This document shows, in pieces, positions 1 to 5,666 of a stretch of DNA of 5,666 nt. The position numbers and the translations under genes were made by a program. The notes under the pieces were generated by a model, which was not told the origin of the DNA, made no database searches, and worked only from the letters and a program-made list of their open reading frames with translations. This stretch comes from Wenzhouxiangella sp. (GTDB lineage Bacteria > Pseudomonadota > Gammaproteobacteria > Xanthomonadales > Wenzhouxiangellaceae): the NCBI GenBank assembly GCA_007116585.1, contig SKIE01000184.1, positions 1 to 5,666 on the forward strand, read 5' to 3'. Each line of letters opens with the position of its first letter. Within the stretch, counting starts at the first letter, position 1.

Positions 1-666
1 GAGTTGATCGCGGTTCATCAGCGTCTGGATGACGGTCAGCCGTGGGCCTCGGACGCTGCCGCCATTGGCCGACGCCGGCTCAAGAACACCGCCTTGCGCT
101 GGCTGTCGGCGGCCAGCGATCCGGCCTGGGGTGAGCGTGCATTGCGTCAGTACGAGCAGGCCGACAACATGACCGACCGCTTTGCCGCGCTGCGAACCCT
201 CGTTCACGGCAACGCAAGCGAATCGGCCCAGGCGCTGGATGACTTTGCTCGGCGCTTTGCCGACGACACGCTGGTCATGGACAAGTGGTTTGCCGTCCAG
301 GCCACGCGGCCGGATGCGGCGGTGGCCGATCAGCTGCAGGATTTGATGCGGCACCCGGCCTTCAGCCTGAAAAACCCGAACAAGGTGCGATCCGTATTCG
401 GTGCTTTTGCCATGGCCAACCCGGTCGCTTTTCACCGCGCCGACGGTGCTGGATATCGCAATGTTGCAGCCGTGGTGGCGGAGCTTGACGCGGTCAACCC
501 GCAGGTCGCCGCGCGCCTGGTCAGTGCCTTCAATCGCTGGCGTCGTTACGAGCCCGGTCGGGCTCAGCGCATGCGCGAGGAGCTGGAAGCCTTGTCCGCG
601 CGGCGGGGGCTGAGCCCGGATGTGGGCGAAATTGTCTCAGCCGCCCTGCGGCCGCCGAAGCGGTAG
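1..666 (+). CDS. pepN: Aminopeptidase N (M1 family), C-terminal part, 5' truncated by window edge
   Basis: The reading frame is open from base 1 and ends at TAG 664-666, giving 221 visible residues. These match the C-terminal helical domain of gammaproteobacterial PepN, a zinc aminopeptidase that removes N-terminal residues from peptides in the cytoplasm. Recognisable landmarks are NMTDRFAAL (visible residues about 56-64), the SLKNPNKVRSVFGAF block (122-136), NPVAFHRADGAGY just after it, and the NPQVAARL...RWRRYEP segment (about 166-184), in the order seen in E. coli PepN. The catalytic domain with the HEXXH zinc site would lie left of the window, so activity cannot be judged. E. coli PepN is about 870 residues, so roughly three quarters of the gene is missing. 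The TTG at 4-6 is an internal codon, not a start. The last 30 bases overlap the convergent amidase gene. No terminator is visible after the stop. Confidence 0.94.
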   Translation, partial: ELIAVHQRLDDGQPWASDAAAIGRRRLKNTALRWLSAASDPAWGERALRQYEQADNMTDRFAALRTLVHGNASESAQALDDFARRFADDTLVMDKWFAVQATRPDAAVADQLQDLMRHPAFSLKNPNKVRSVFGAFAMANPVAFHRADGAGYRNVAAVVAELDAVNPQVAARLVSAFNRWRRYEPGRAQRMREELEALSARRGLSPDVGEIVSAALRPPKR

Positions 667-1203
667 CAAGGTGCAGGCCTCCAGCAACTGATCCCAGGGA
701 AAATCGGGGCCGGGGTCGAGTTTGCGTCGCACCTGCTGGCTGGCGTCATTGCTGGCCGGTACGAAGCGCTGATCCAGCCAGTCGTGACCGGCCACAAAGC
801 GCAGCTCGGGCAGCGTGTGTTCAAGCTGGCGCAGCAGGGCCAGCAATGCATCCAGCTGGGGCGGGCTGATGTTTTCCTGCCAGTGCTGGTGATGGCTGTT
901 CAGCCAGTCGGGGTAGCGCCCCAGGTTGACCAGTTCGATCCCGATCGAACGGGGGTTGTAGCCCACCACATGGTGAGCGATGCGGTCCAATTCGACCCAT
1001 TGCTCAATGCGGCCGTCGCGGTCAATGTAATAGTGCCCGCTGTTGCCGGTGCCGGACTGCGCATAGTGAATACGCTCACCGAACTGCCGGGCCAGGCCCA
1101 GGTCCGGCAGTTCGGTGGCGTGGATCACGACCAGATCGATGTCTTTTAGCGCGCGACACGCCAGGCGATCGTTGTAGCCCAGCAAACGCTGCGCGATATC
1201 CAT
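637..1203 (-). CDS. N-acetylmuramoyl-L-alanine amidase, AmpD/Amidase_2 family
   Basis: The 188-residue protein belongs to the zinc-dependent Amidase_2 fold, which cuts the bond between N-acetylmuramic acid and the L-alanine of the stem peptide. Visible signatures are VVIHATELP with likely zinc ligand H28, SGHYYIDRDG (55-64), the SIGIELVN strand with likely catalytic E90, AGHDWLD with zinc ligand H140, and RRKLDPGPDFPW with K161 and zinc ligand D163. The length is close to cytoplasmic AmpD (about 185 residues), and there is no signal peptide or lipobox, so a cytoplasmic recycling role is likely. AmpD has about 10 residues between the last histidine and aspartate ligands; here there are 23, so a loop of about 13 residues (QRFVPASNDAS region) is inserted. 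This may mark a subfamily distinct from true AmpD, so no symbol is given. ATG at 1203 follows the amidohydrolase stop by 17 nt with no clear Shine-Dalgarno sequence, suggesting translational coupling. The 3' end runs antisense into pepN. Confidence 0.93.
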   Translation of the reverse strand: MDIAQRLLGYNDRLACRALKDIDLVVIHATELPDLGLARQFGERIHYAQSGTGNSGHYYIDRDGRIEQWVELDRIAHHVVGYNPRSIGIELVNLGRYPDWLNSHHQHWQENISPPQLDALLALLRQLEHTLPELRFVAGHDWLDQRFVPASNDASQQVRRKLDPGPDFPWDQLLEACTLLPLRRPQGG

Positions 1204-1220
1204 CGAAAGGACGGTCCGGT

Positions 1221-2567
1221 TTAAGAGCTTTCGGCTGCGCGCTCGGCAATCTCGTCGAGCAGGCCGTCCAGTGTTTCCCGATCAAACCAGCGACCAGCCC
1301 GCATCACGCCTTCGATCTGTCGCGTGTTCGAGATGTCTTCCAGCGGATTGGCGTTGAGCAGCACCAGATCGGCCACGCAGCCAGCCTCCAGACAACCGAA
1401 GCGATCCTGCTGGTTCAGATACCGGGCCACGTTGACCGTGCCGGTGGCCAGCGCATCGGCCGGGCTCAGTCCGCTGGCAACGTAGATTTCGAGTTCGTGA
1501 TGAACCGCATCGCCGGGAACGTTGAGAATCTGCGGCGCATCGGCACCGAGCAGGATCGGAGCGCCGGCCTCATGCAGTGCACTGATCAACTGTCTGCGGA
1601 TGTCGATGAAGCGCGGGCCCACGCCATCGGGTACGCGGCTGCGAATCTGTTCCATACTCTCGCGCCACTGTTGCCGGGTCTGTGCGGGAATCCAGCGCAT
1701 GGCCGGCCTGTCCATGAGCGCGTCCACATCGCCCGAGGCCCAGTTTTCCAAAAGGCTCTGCGTGGGGACGTTGGCGATACCGGCTTCGGCGGTGCGGCGG
1801 GCCAGTTCCGGGATCAGGGCCGGGTCCATCGCCTCGGTGAGATTGACCGCAAAAAGCCCGGGGTCTGTGCCGTACAAGGGATGGTCTTCCGGTACCAGTT
1901 TTTGGCCGTAGCCGTCCAGGTGGTCGATGCTGCCCTGGCGCGAGGCCAGCACGCGGTCGAGGCCCACCGCGATTGAGATATGGCCGGAATAGTCGATGCC
2001 CAGCGCTTCGGCCGTCTCGGCAATAGCGTAGAAGGCCTCCGGCCACAGCCCGGGGTGCAGCTTGAGCAGGTCATAGCCGGCCTCTACCTGCGCCCGCACA
2101 CGCTCGGCGGCGGCTTCGGGTGAGCTGATGGTGTTGTTGTTGAACGAGGTTCCTGAGGTCAGCAGGCGCGGTCCGATCAGCTCGCCAGAGGCCAGTTGCT
2201 CACGCAGCACCAGGTGCGCAGGCTCGCCCAGCATGCCGCGGATTGTTGTGATGCCGTGGGCCAGGTACAGCACCAGGGTGTCGTGTATCTGCTGCTCTCC
2301 GATGCGTTCAGGCGGCACATGGGCGTGCATCTCTGAAAGTCCGGGCATCAGATATTTGCCCGCGGCGGATACCCTCAAAGCATTCTCCGGAACGGTTTCG
2401 TCGGCCACGATGGCGCCGCGTCGAACCGCGACATCCACCGGCTCCGAAACCTCACCGGAGCTGACGTCGATCAGGCGGACCTGCTCGAAGATCACGGCCA
2501 CGTCGGCGCGGGCGACAGCCATCGGCAGGGCAAGCAACAACAGCAAGGGCAACAAGCGAATGTTCAT
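1221..2567 (-). CDS. Exported metal-dependent amidohydrolase (imidazolonepropionase/prolidase-like)
   Basis: This 448-residue protein is an amidohydrolase-superfamily enzyme of the TIM-barrel type. The metal-site set appears complete: HAH (H81, H83) after the MPGLSEM strand, K169 in LLKLHPG (probable carboxylated bridging lysine), H196 in DYSGH, H216 in SIDHLDG, and D343 in LLGADAP. The C-terminal GCLEAGCVADLVLLNANPLEDI segment is the usual small beta-sandwich domain ending. Residues 1-21 form a signal peptide (leucine-rich core, then AVARA before DV), with no lipobox, so the mature enzyme should be periplasmic or secreted. The related binuclear group includes Xaa-Pro and Xaa-Arg dipeptidases, but substrate cannot be read from the sequence. 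I chose ATG at 2567 over the in-frame ATG at 2636: it has a GAGGTG ribosome site, starts directly with the signal peptide, and leaves the -10-like box outside the gene. The longer form would add 23 residues that would bury the signal peptide. It probably shares a transcript with the amidase. Confidence 0.9.
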   Translation of the reverse strand: MNIRLLPLLLLLALPMAVARADVAVIFEQVRLIDVSSGEVSEPVDVAVRRGAIVADETVPENALRVSAAGKYLMPGLSEMHAHVPPERIGEQQIHDTLVLYLAHGITTIRGMLGEPAHLVLREQLASGELIGPRLLTSGTSFNNNTISSPEAAAERVRAQVEAGYDLLKLHPGLWPEAFYAIAETAEALGIDYSGHISIAVGLDRVLASRQGSIDHLDGYGQKLVPEDHPLYGTDPGLFAVNLTEAMDPALIPELARRTAEAGIANVPTQSLLENWASGDVDALMDRPAMRWIPAQTRQQWRESMEQIRSRVPDGVGPRFIDIRRQLISALHEAGAPILLGADAPQILNVPGDAVHHELEIYVASGLSPADALATGTVNVARYLNQQDRFGCLEAGCVADLVLLNANPLEDISNTRQIEGVMRAGRWFDRETLDGLLDEIAERAAESS

Positions 2568-2576
2568 TGCGCAAAA

Positions 2577-2582
2577 CACCTC
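2577..2582 (-). promoter_or_regulatory. Ribosome binding site deciding the amidohydrolase start
   Basis: On the minus strand the sequence reads GAGGTG followed by 9 nt and then ATG at 2567. It is the clearest Shine-Dalgarno-like site in the window. It supports the shorter start that places the signal peptide at the N terminus. Confidence 0.6.
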
Positions 2583-2603
2583 AAGGGATTGATCAGCGCC
2601 CAG

Positions 2604-2609
2604 ATTGTA
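2604..2609 (-). promoter_or_regulatory. Candidate -10 box for the amidohydrolase-amidase transcript
   Basis: The minus strand reads TACAAT here, a five-of-six match to TATAAT. It lies 36 nt before the amidohydrolase ATG at 2567, giving a plausible leader of about 30 nt. I see no good -35 (TTGACA-like) hexamer at 16-18 nt and no TGn extension, so the promoter may be weak or activator-dependent. Its mirror-image copy upstream of the methyltransferase gene raises confidence. Confidence 0.4.
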
Positions 2610-2644
2610 CTCGGCCCGTCGCATGACCTCCGGCACAGCCGGTC

Positions 2645-2662
2645 TACTCGGCTAAGCGAGTA
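2645..2662. promoter_or_regulatory. Candidate operator: 18-bp dyad TACTCG-N6-CGAGTA
   Basis: The sequence TACTCGGCTAAGCGAGTA is a perfect 6-bp dyad with a 6-bp spacer. Its right half overlaps the candidate rightward -10 box (2661-2666), where a bound repressor would block RNA polymerase. The left half extended to TACTCGGC recurs as a direct repeat at 2608-2615, 37 bp away, overlapping the leftward -10 candidate. Three CGAGTA half-sites therefore lie in about 55 bp. The dyad sits upstream of the expected transcription start, so it should act as DNA rather than as an RNA hairpin. I do not recognise the regulator family. Confidence 0.4.
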
Positions 2663-2666
2663 CAAT
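2661..2666 (+). promoter_or_regulatory. Candidate -10 box for the methyltransferase-tolC transcript
   Basis: TACAAT lies 34 nt before the ATG at 2701, giving an expected leader of about 28 nt. No convincing -35 hexamer is found at the usual distance (the 17-nt position reads GCCGGT). It forms part of the inverted repeat and overlaps the dyad at 2645-2662, consistent with a regulated promoter. Confidence 0.4.
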
Positions 2667-2700
2667 GAAAGCTTGACGCGGCCATGCTGACTTAACTCCC

Positions 2701-3363
2701 ATGTCTCTCAATATCGAACAGGCTCGATTCAACATGATCGAGCAGCAAATCCGCACTTGGGATGTCCTGGATCATGCGGTGCTGGATGTCCTCAAGGCAG
2801 TGCCGAGAGAAGATTTTGTGCCGTCGCGCTTTCGGCGCATGGCGTTTGCCGACCTGCGGCTGCCGTTGGAGCAACAGCAGGTCATGATGAAGCCGGTTGA
2901 GGAAGGCCGGATGCTGCAGTCGTTGGGCATGTCCTCCGGCCTCAGCGTGCTGGAGATCGGGACCGGCAGCGGATTCATCGCCGCTTGCCTCGCCGCGTTG
3001 GGCGGTCAGGTCTTGAGCATCGACATTCATCGCGAACTGGCCGAAAGCGCGGCGACCCGTTTGGATCGTCTTGGCGTTGAGTCAGTCGAGGTGCGCTGGG
3101 CTGACGTCCTGGATGAGGAGTTTTTGCCGGGTCGCGCCTTCGACCGCATTGTCGTTACTGGCTCGGCGGCCGACGTGCCGGCCCGCCTGCTCGACTGGGT
3201 CAGTCCGGGCGGTCGCCTGTTTGCGGTGCGCGGTAACAGCCCGGCGATGGAAGCGATTTGTCTGCGGCGTTCGCAGGACGGTGAATGGGAAACCGATAGC
3301 CTATTCGAAACAGACCTGCCGCGGCTGGTCGGTGCTGAAGACCGGCCTGCTTTCGAATTCTGA
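2701..3363 (+). CDS. Protein-L-isoaspartate O-methyltransferase-like protein (PCMT family, atypical active-site loop)
   Basis: The 220-residue protein carries the class I SAM-methyltransferase fold of the PCMT family: an N-terminal helical segment (IEQARFNMIEQQIRTW, 5-20), VPREDFVP (34-41), motif I LEIGTGSGF (84-92), the acidic ribose-binding position D108 in SIDIH, FDRIVVTGSAADVP (148-160) and the PGGRLF strand (169-174). Canonical Pcm repairs isoaspartyl residues using SAM and carries a QTIS-type loop with a conserved serine or threonine before motif I. Here that stretch reads LEQQQVMMKP (about 56-65), lacking the usual hydroxyl residue, so true repair activity is doubtful and I withhold the symbol pcm. 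The length is near E. coli Pcm (208). No signal peptide is present, so it should be cytoplasmic. No clear Shine-Dalgarno precedes the ATG; the start is chosen because the family N terminus begins there. tolC follows by 27 bp in the same direction, so co-transcription is likely. Confidence 0.88.
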   Translation: MSLNIEQARFNMIEQQIRTWDVLDHAVLDVLKAVPREDFVPSRFRRMAFADLRLPLEQQQVMMKPVEEGRMLQSLGMSSGLSVLEIGTGSGFIAACLAALGGQVLSIDIHRELAESAATRLDRLGVESVEVRWADVLDEEFLPGRAFDRIVVTGSAADVPARLLDWVSPGGRLFAVRGNSPAMEAICLRRSQDGEWETDSLFETDLPRLVGAEDRPAFEF

Positions 3364-3390
3364 CCCAATGAATTGTATTAGAATAATTTA

Positions 3391-4752
3391 ATGATCAAAA
3401 AGACCGCGCTTGCCCTTGCTTTGGCCGTAACCCTGTCGCCCCTGTCCCATGCCGTGGATTTGCTCGGGGTTTATGAACTGGCCCAGACCAACGATGCCGA
3501 ACTGCGGGCCGCCGAGCGACGGCTGGCCATCGCCGGCGAAATTCCGGTTCAGACCCGGGCGGCCCTGTTGCCCCGGATTTCGGGTTCTGCCAGCCAGACC
3601 CTGGGGCGTTCATCGCCCAGCGTGGCCGGCACTAGCCTGCCGTCGACTGACATTGACCAACGCAACTACAGCATTTCTCTGTCGCAGACCATTTACAACG
3701 ACGCCAACTACGGGCGCCTGGAGCGCGGCCGTGCGGAACTGGCCGCGGCTGATGCGCAGTACATGGAGGCCTTTCAGAACTTCCTGTTCCGGGTCAGTGA
3801 GCGCTACTTCGATGTCCTGACCGCGCTGGATACCGTGCGCTTCGCCGAGGCTGAAGAAACCGCCCTTCGGCGTCAGTTCGAGCAGGCCGAGCAGCGCTTC
3901 GAGGTGGGCCTGGCGGCAGTCACCGACGTGCACGAGGCGCGCGCGGCCTGGGATGCCGCCCGAGCCCGTGTCATCGTGGCCGAGAACCGTGTGGAAGATG
4001 CGCGGGAGGCATTGCGCGAAACCACCGGCACGCGCTTCGAGAACTTCGCCCGACTGATCGATGAAGTCCCGCTCTCGCCGCCGGACCCGTCCGACTCATC
4101 GGAGTGGATTCGCACCGCCCTGGAGGCCAGTCCGCAGGTTCGCCAGCAGCGCCATCAGGTCGACGCGGCGGACGCCGATGTGCGGATCGCGCGGGCCGGG
4201 CATCTGCCTTCCTTGGGCCTGACCGGCTCGTTCAGCCGCAACCAGAACAACGAGTTTGTGTTGCGAGACCCCGAAACCCAGGCTCAGATCGGCACCACCA
4301 CGTTCAGAACCGATGGCTGGCAGCTCGGCCTGACCCTGAGTATTCCGATCTTCGAGGGGTTCGCCACCCAGTCGCAGCGTCGGCAGGCGGGCGAGAGCCT
4401 GCGTCTGGCCGATGAAGTGCTCGATCAAACCGAGCGTGCCGTGGTGCGTCAGACCGAAACCGCTTACCGAGCCGTGATCGCCGGCGTCCAGGAAGTCGAA
4501 GCCCGTCGTCAGGCGCTGGTTTCGGCTGAAAGCGCGCTGGAGGCCACCAATGCCGGGTTCGAGGTTGGCACGCGCACGATTGTTGACGTGCTGTTGTCCG
4601 AGCAGCGCTTTTTCCAGGCCGAGCGCGATTATTCCAACGCCCGCCACCAGTTCATCCTCAACGGCCTGCGCCTGCGCCAGGCCGCCGGTTTGCTCGAGGA
4701 GCAGGATCTGGTCCAGGTCAACCAGCTCTTGCGCGCCGGCGGGGACTCCTGA
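3391..4752 (+). CDS. tolC: TolC-family outer membrane efflux/type I secretion duct protein
   Basis: The 453-residue product is an outer-membrane channel that pairs with inner-membrane RND or ABC pumps and adaptor proteins to export drugs or proteins. A signal peptide covers residues 1-21 (KK, hydrophobic core, SHA before VDLL). There is no lipobox cysteine, so it is not a lipid-anchored OprM-type protein. Two OEP repeats are visible: the first from about 23 to 225, the second from about 240 to 448. Their matching halves include RFEVGLAAVTDVHEARAAW (169-187) and GFEVGTRTIVDVLLSEQRF (389-407), the typical TolC helix repeat, and both are followed by a helix ending near TTG or AAG. LTLSIPIFEGF (314-324) is the characteristic second-repeat beta strand. 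Length is near E. coli TolC (about 470 mature). No good ribosome site precedes the ATG, and the 27-bp spacer after the methyltransferase gene is unusually AT-rich. Which pump it serves cannot be told here. Confidence 0.93.
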   Translation: MIKKTALALALAVTLSPLSHAVDLLGVYELAQTNDAELRAAERRLAIAGEIPVQTRAALLPRISGSASQTLGRSSPSVAGTSLPSTDIDQRNYSISLSQTIYNDANYGRLERGRAELAAADAQYMEAFQNFLFRVSERYFDVLTALDTVRFAEAEETALRRQFEQAEQRFEVGLAAVTDVHEARAAWDAARARVIVAENRVEDAREALRETTGTRFENFARLIDEVPLSPPDPSDSSEWIRTALEASPQVRQQRHQVDAADADVRIARAGHLPSLGLTGSFSRNQNNEFVLRDPETQAQIGTTTFRTDGWQLGLTLSIPIFEGFATQSQRRQAGESLRLADEVLDQTERAVVRQTETAYRAVIAGVQEVEARRQALVSAESALEATNAGFEVGTRTIVDVLLSEQRFFQAERDYSNARHQFILNGLRLRQAAGLLEEQDLVQVNQLLRAGGDS

Positions 4753-4862
4753 CCTGCCGCTTTAGGCCATTAGCGAACTGGCGTTGCCGCTGAGCGGTAC
4801 GGGCCTGATTCCGTGCCTGGGCGCCCTCGGTGGTGAATTCCGCTTCGGTTCGACTCTGTTGT
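4753..4862. other. Convergent intergenic gap between tolC and waaA, no clear terminator
   Basis: This 110-bp stretch separates the 3' ends of two converging genes. The best hairpin is at 4785-4799: TGCCGC, loop TGA, GCGGTA, with six pairs including one G-U. No run of T follows it on either strand, so it is not a convincing intrinsic terminator. A smaller CCG-CTT-CGG hairpin lies at 4840-4848. Termination may be Rho-dependent. Open frames crossing the gap look like shadows of the flanking genes. Confidence 0.5.
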
Positions 4863-5666
4863 TCAGCTTTTTGCGGCAGCTTCCAGCCAGGGCCGTAGCG
4901 CCTTGATCGTTCGATCAAGACTGCCGCGGCCGGATTCAGCCGCCTGCCGGCCCGCCTGACCTGTACGCTGAGCCCTAGCCGGGTTCTGTAACCAGGACGC
5001 AAGCTGTTCGGCCAGTGCTGCGGCGCTCGTGACCTGAATCAACGCGCCGGCTGCGGCCAGCAGGTCACGCGCCTCGCTTTGCTGCTGCAGGTGGGGGCCA
5101 GCCAGAACCGGTCGTCCAAGGAGCGCCGGTTCCAGCAGGTTGTGGCCGCCAATGTCGACCAGACTGCCGCCGACAAAGGCCGCATCGCTGGCCGCATAGC
5201 AGCTCAGCAGGACGCCCATGCGGTCGACCAGGATCACCTGTGTCCGGGCGTCTGCCGGCTCGTCCCATCGACGCCAGCGCAGCCGCGCCTGGTCCAGCAG
5301 GGCGGCGACGTCTCTCGTTCTGTTCGGGTGTCGTGGCGCGAGCAGGAGCAGGGTATCTGGCTGTTGGTCCAGCAATAACTTGTGCGCTTGGAGCAGGATT
5401 GCCTCTTCGCCGTCGCGCGTGCTGCCCGCTGTCCAGCAGGGTCGCTGGCCCCAGCGCGTCTGCAGGGCGCGGGCCTGTCCTGGCAAGTCATCCTGCAGAC
5501 CAACATCAAACTTGAGGTTGCCCGTCACTCGGATCCTGTCTTCGCACAGCCCGAGCTCTCGCAGTCGTTCTGCATCCTGTTGGCTTTGCGTCAGCGCCAG
5601 CCGAACGCTCCCCAGTGCGCGACCGAACAGCCGTGGAAAGCGGCGGTAGCGCGCGGCAGCCGATGC
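4863..5666 (-). CDS. waaA: 3-deoxy-D-manno-octulosonic acid (Kdo) transferase, C-terminal part, 5' truncated by window edge
   Basis: The frame stays open from the right edge to TGA at 4863-4865, giving 267 visible residues. WaaA (KdtA) transfers Kdo from CMP-Kdo to lipid IVA on the cytoplasmic side of the inner membrane during lipopolysaccharide assembly. Visible family landmarks, numbered from the window edge, are the RYRRFP segment (about 6-11), VTGNLKFD (47-54), AGSTRDGEE (about 80-88, nucleotide-sugar binding loop), LLAPRHPNR (about 108-116), VDRMGVLLSCYAASDAAFVGGSLVDIGGHNLLEP (147-180, donor-binding core with the GGS and GHN-LEP signatures) and PVLAGPH (about 186-192). The GTG at 5528 encodes the valine of VTGNLKFD and is not a start. 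E. coli WaaA is about 425 residues, so roughly 155 N-terminal residues, including the membrane anchor and acceptor domain, lie outside. It converges on tolC across a 110-bp gap and is therefore not in its operon. Confidence 0.94.
   Translation of the reverse strand, partial: ASAAARYRRFPRLFGRALGSVRLALTQSQQDAERLRELGLCEDRIRVTGNLKFDVGLQDDLPGQARALQTRWGQRPCWTAGSTRDGEEAILLQAHKLLLDQQPDTLLLLAPRHPNRTRDVAALLDQARLRWRRWDEPADARTQVILVDRMGVLLSCYAASDAAFVGGSLVDIGGHNLLEPALLGRPVLAGPHLQQQSEARDLLAAAGALIQVTSAAALAEQLASWLQNPARAQRTGQAGRQAAESGRGSLDRTIKALRPWLEAAAKS

Larger units (their letters stand above)
2604..2666. repeat. Perfect 10-bp inverted repeat spanning the divergent promoter region
   Basis: ATTGTACTCG at 2604-2613 is the exact reverse complement of CGAGTACAAT at 2657-2666, with 43 bp between the arms. 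Each arm carries a -10-like TACAAT facing its own gene, so the repeat is oriented to serve two divergent transcripts. The match stops cleanly at both ends of each arm. That the sequence is repeated is directly seen; the promoter or operator role is inferred. Confidence 0.6.

Noticed and set aside
784..1149. 121-codon plus-strand open frame opposite the amidase gene
   Set aside because: It lies wholly antisense to a gene with clear catalytic motifs, shows no recognisable domain, and GC-rich DNA routinely gives such shadow frames.
1497..1976. 159-codon plus-strand open frame opposite the amidohydrolase gene
   Set aside because: The minus-strand frame has a full metal-ligand set and signal peptide, while this one has no family features and no ribosome site that I can see.
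2568..2636. Upstream in-frame ATG at 2636 extending the amidohydrolase by 23 residues
   Set aside because: The extension would place 23 polar residues before the signal peptide and put the candidate -10 box inside the gene; the ATG at 2567 has its own GAGGTG site.
2673..2678. TTGACG as a -35 box for the methyltransferase gene
   Set aside because: A -10 at the proper distance would fall on the start codon, and the sequence there (CTCCCA) does not resemble one.
4096..4647. 183-codon minus-strand open frame opposite tolC
   Set aside because: It is antisense to well-conserved OEP repeats and its translation resembles no known protein; it is a codon-bias shadow.
4785..4799. TGCCGC-TGA-GCGGTA hairpin as a terminator for tolC or waaA
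   Set aside because: The stem is short, includes a G-U pair, and has no T tract after it on either strand.
4718..5002. 94-codon minus-strand frame bridging the tolC-waaA gap
   Set aside because: It overlaps the ends of both real genes in other frames, is arginine-rich and low in complexity, and matches no family I know.

Overview
The window looks like ordinary chromosomal core DNA from a GC-rich gammaproteobacterium. Reasons: a PepN-type aminopeptidase, a TolC outer-membrane factor and a WaaA/KdtA lipid A Kdo transferase all point to a Gram-negative cell. The methyltransferase-tolC-waaA neighbourhood recalls Xanthomonadales and related lineages (from memory, not searched). There is no sign of mobile elements, CRISPR arrays, tRNA or rRNA genes, or a foreign-looking block.

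Layout. Positions 1-666 (+) hold the 3' end of pepN, cut by the left edge. It converges on, and overlaps by 30 bp, an AmpD/Amidase_2-type N-acetylmuramoyl-L-alanine amidase (637-1203, -). Seventeen bases upstream of the amidase, on the same strand, ends an exported metal-dependent amidohydrolase (1221-2567, -), so these two probably form one transcript. A compact divergent control region (about 2568-2700) separates them from a rightward pair: a protein-L-isoaspartate O-methyltransferase-like gene (2701-3363, +) and tolC (3391-4752, +), 27 bp apart. After a 110-bp convergent gap lies the 3' two-thirds of waaA (4863-5666, -), cut by the right edge.

How the genes fit together. Most products concern the envelope: muropeptide amide cleavage, an exported hydrolase, the outer-membrane export duct, and Kdo addition to lipid A. 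The methyltransferase is the least understood; it has the SAM-binding fold of the Pcm family but not that family's usual active-site loop.

The most interesting non-coding signal is the divergent region. The same 10-mer, CGAGTACAAT, occurs once on each strand, placed almost equally far from the two start codons (34 and 36 nt), and each copy contains a -10-like TACAAT. The rightward copy also overlaps a perfect 6-6-6 dyad, TACTCGGCTAAGCGAGTA. This looks like paired promoters with a shared operator, but that is inference. I did not find a novel multi-gene system in this window.
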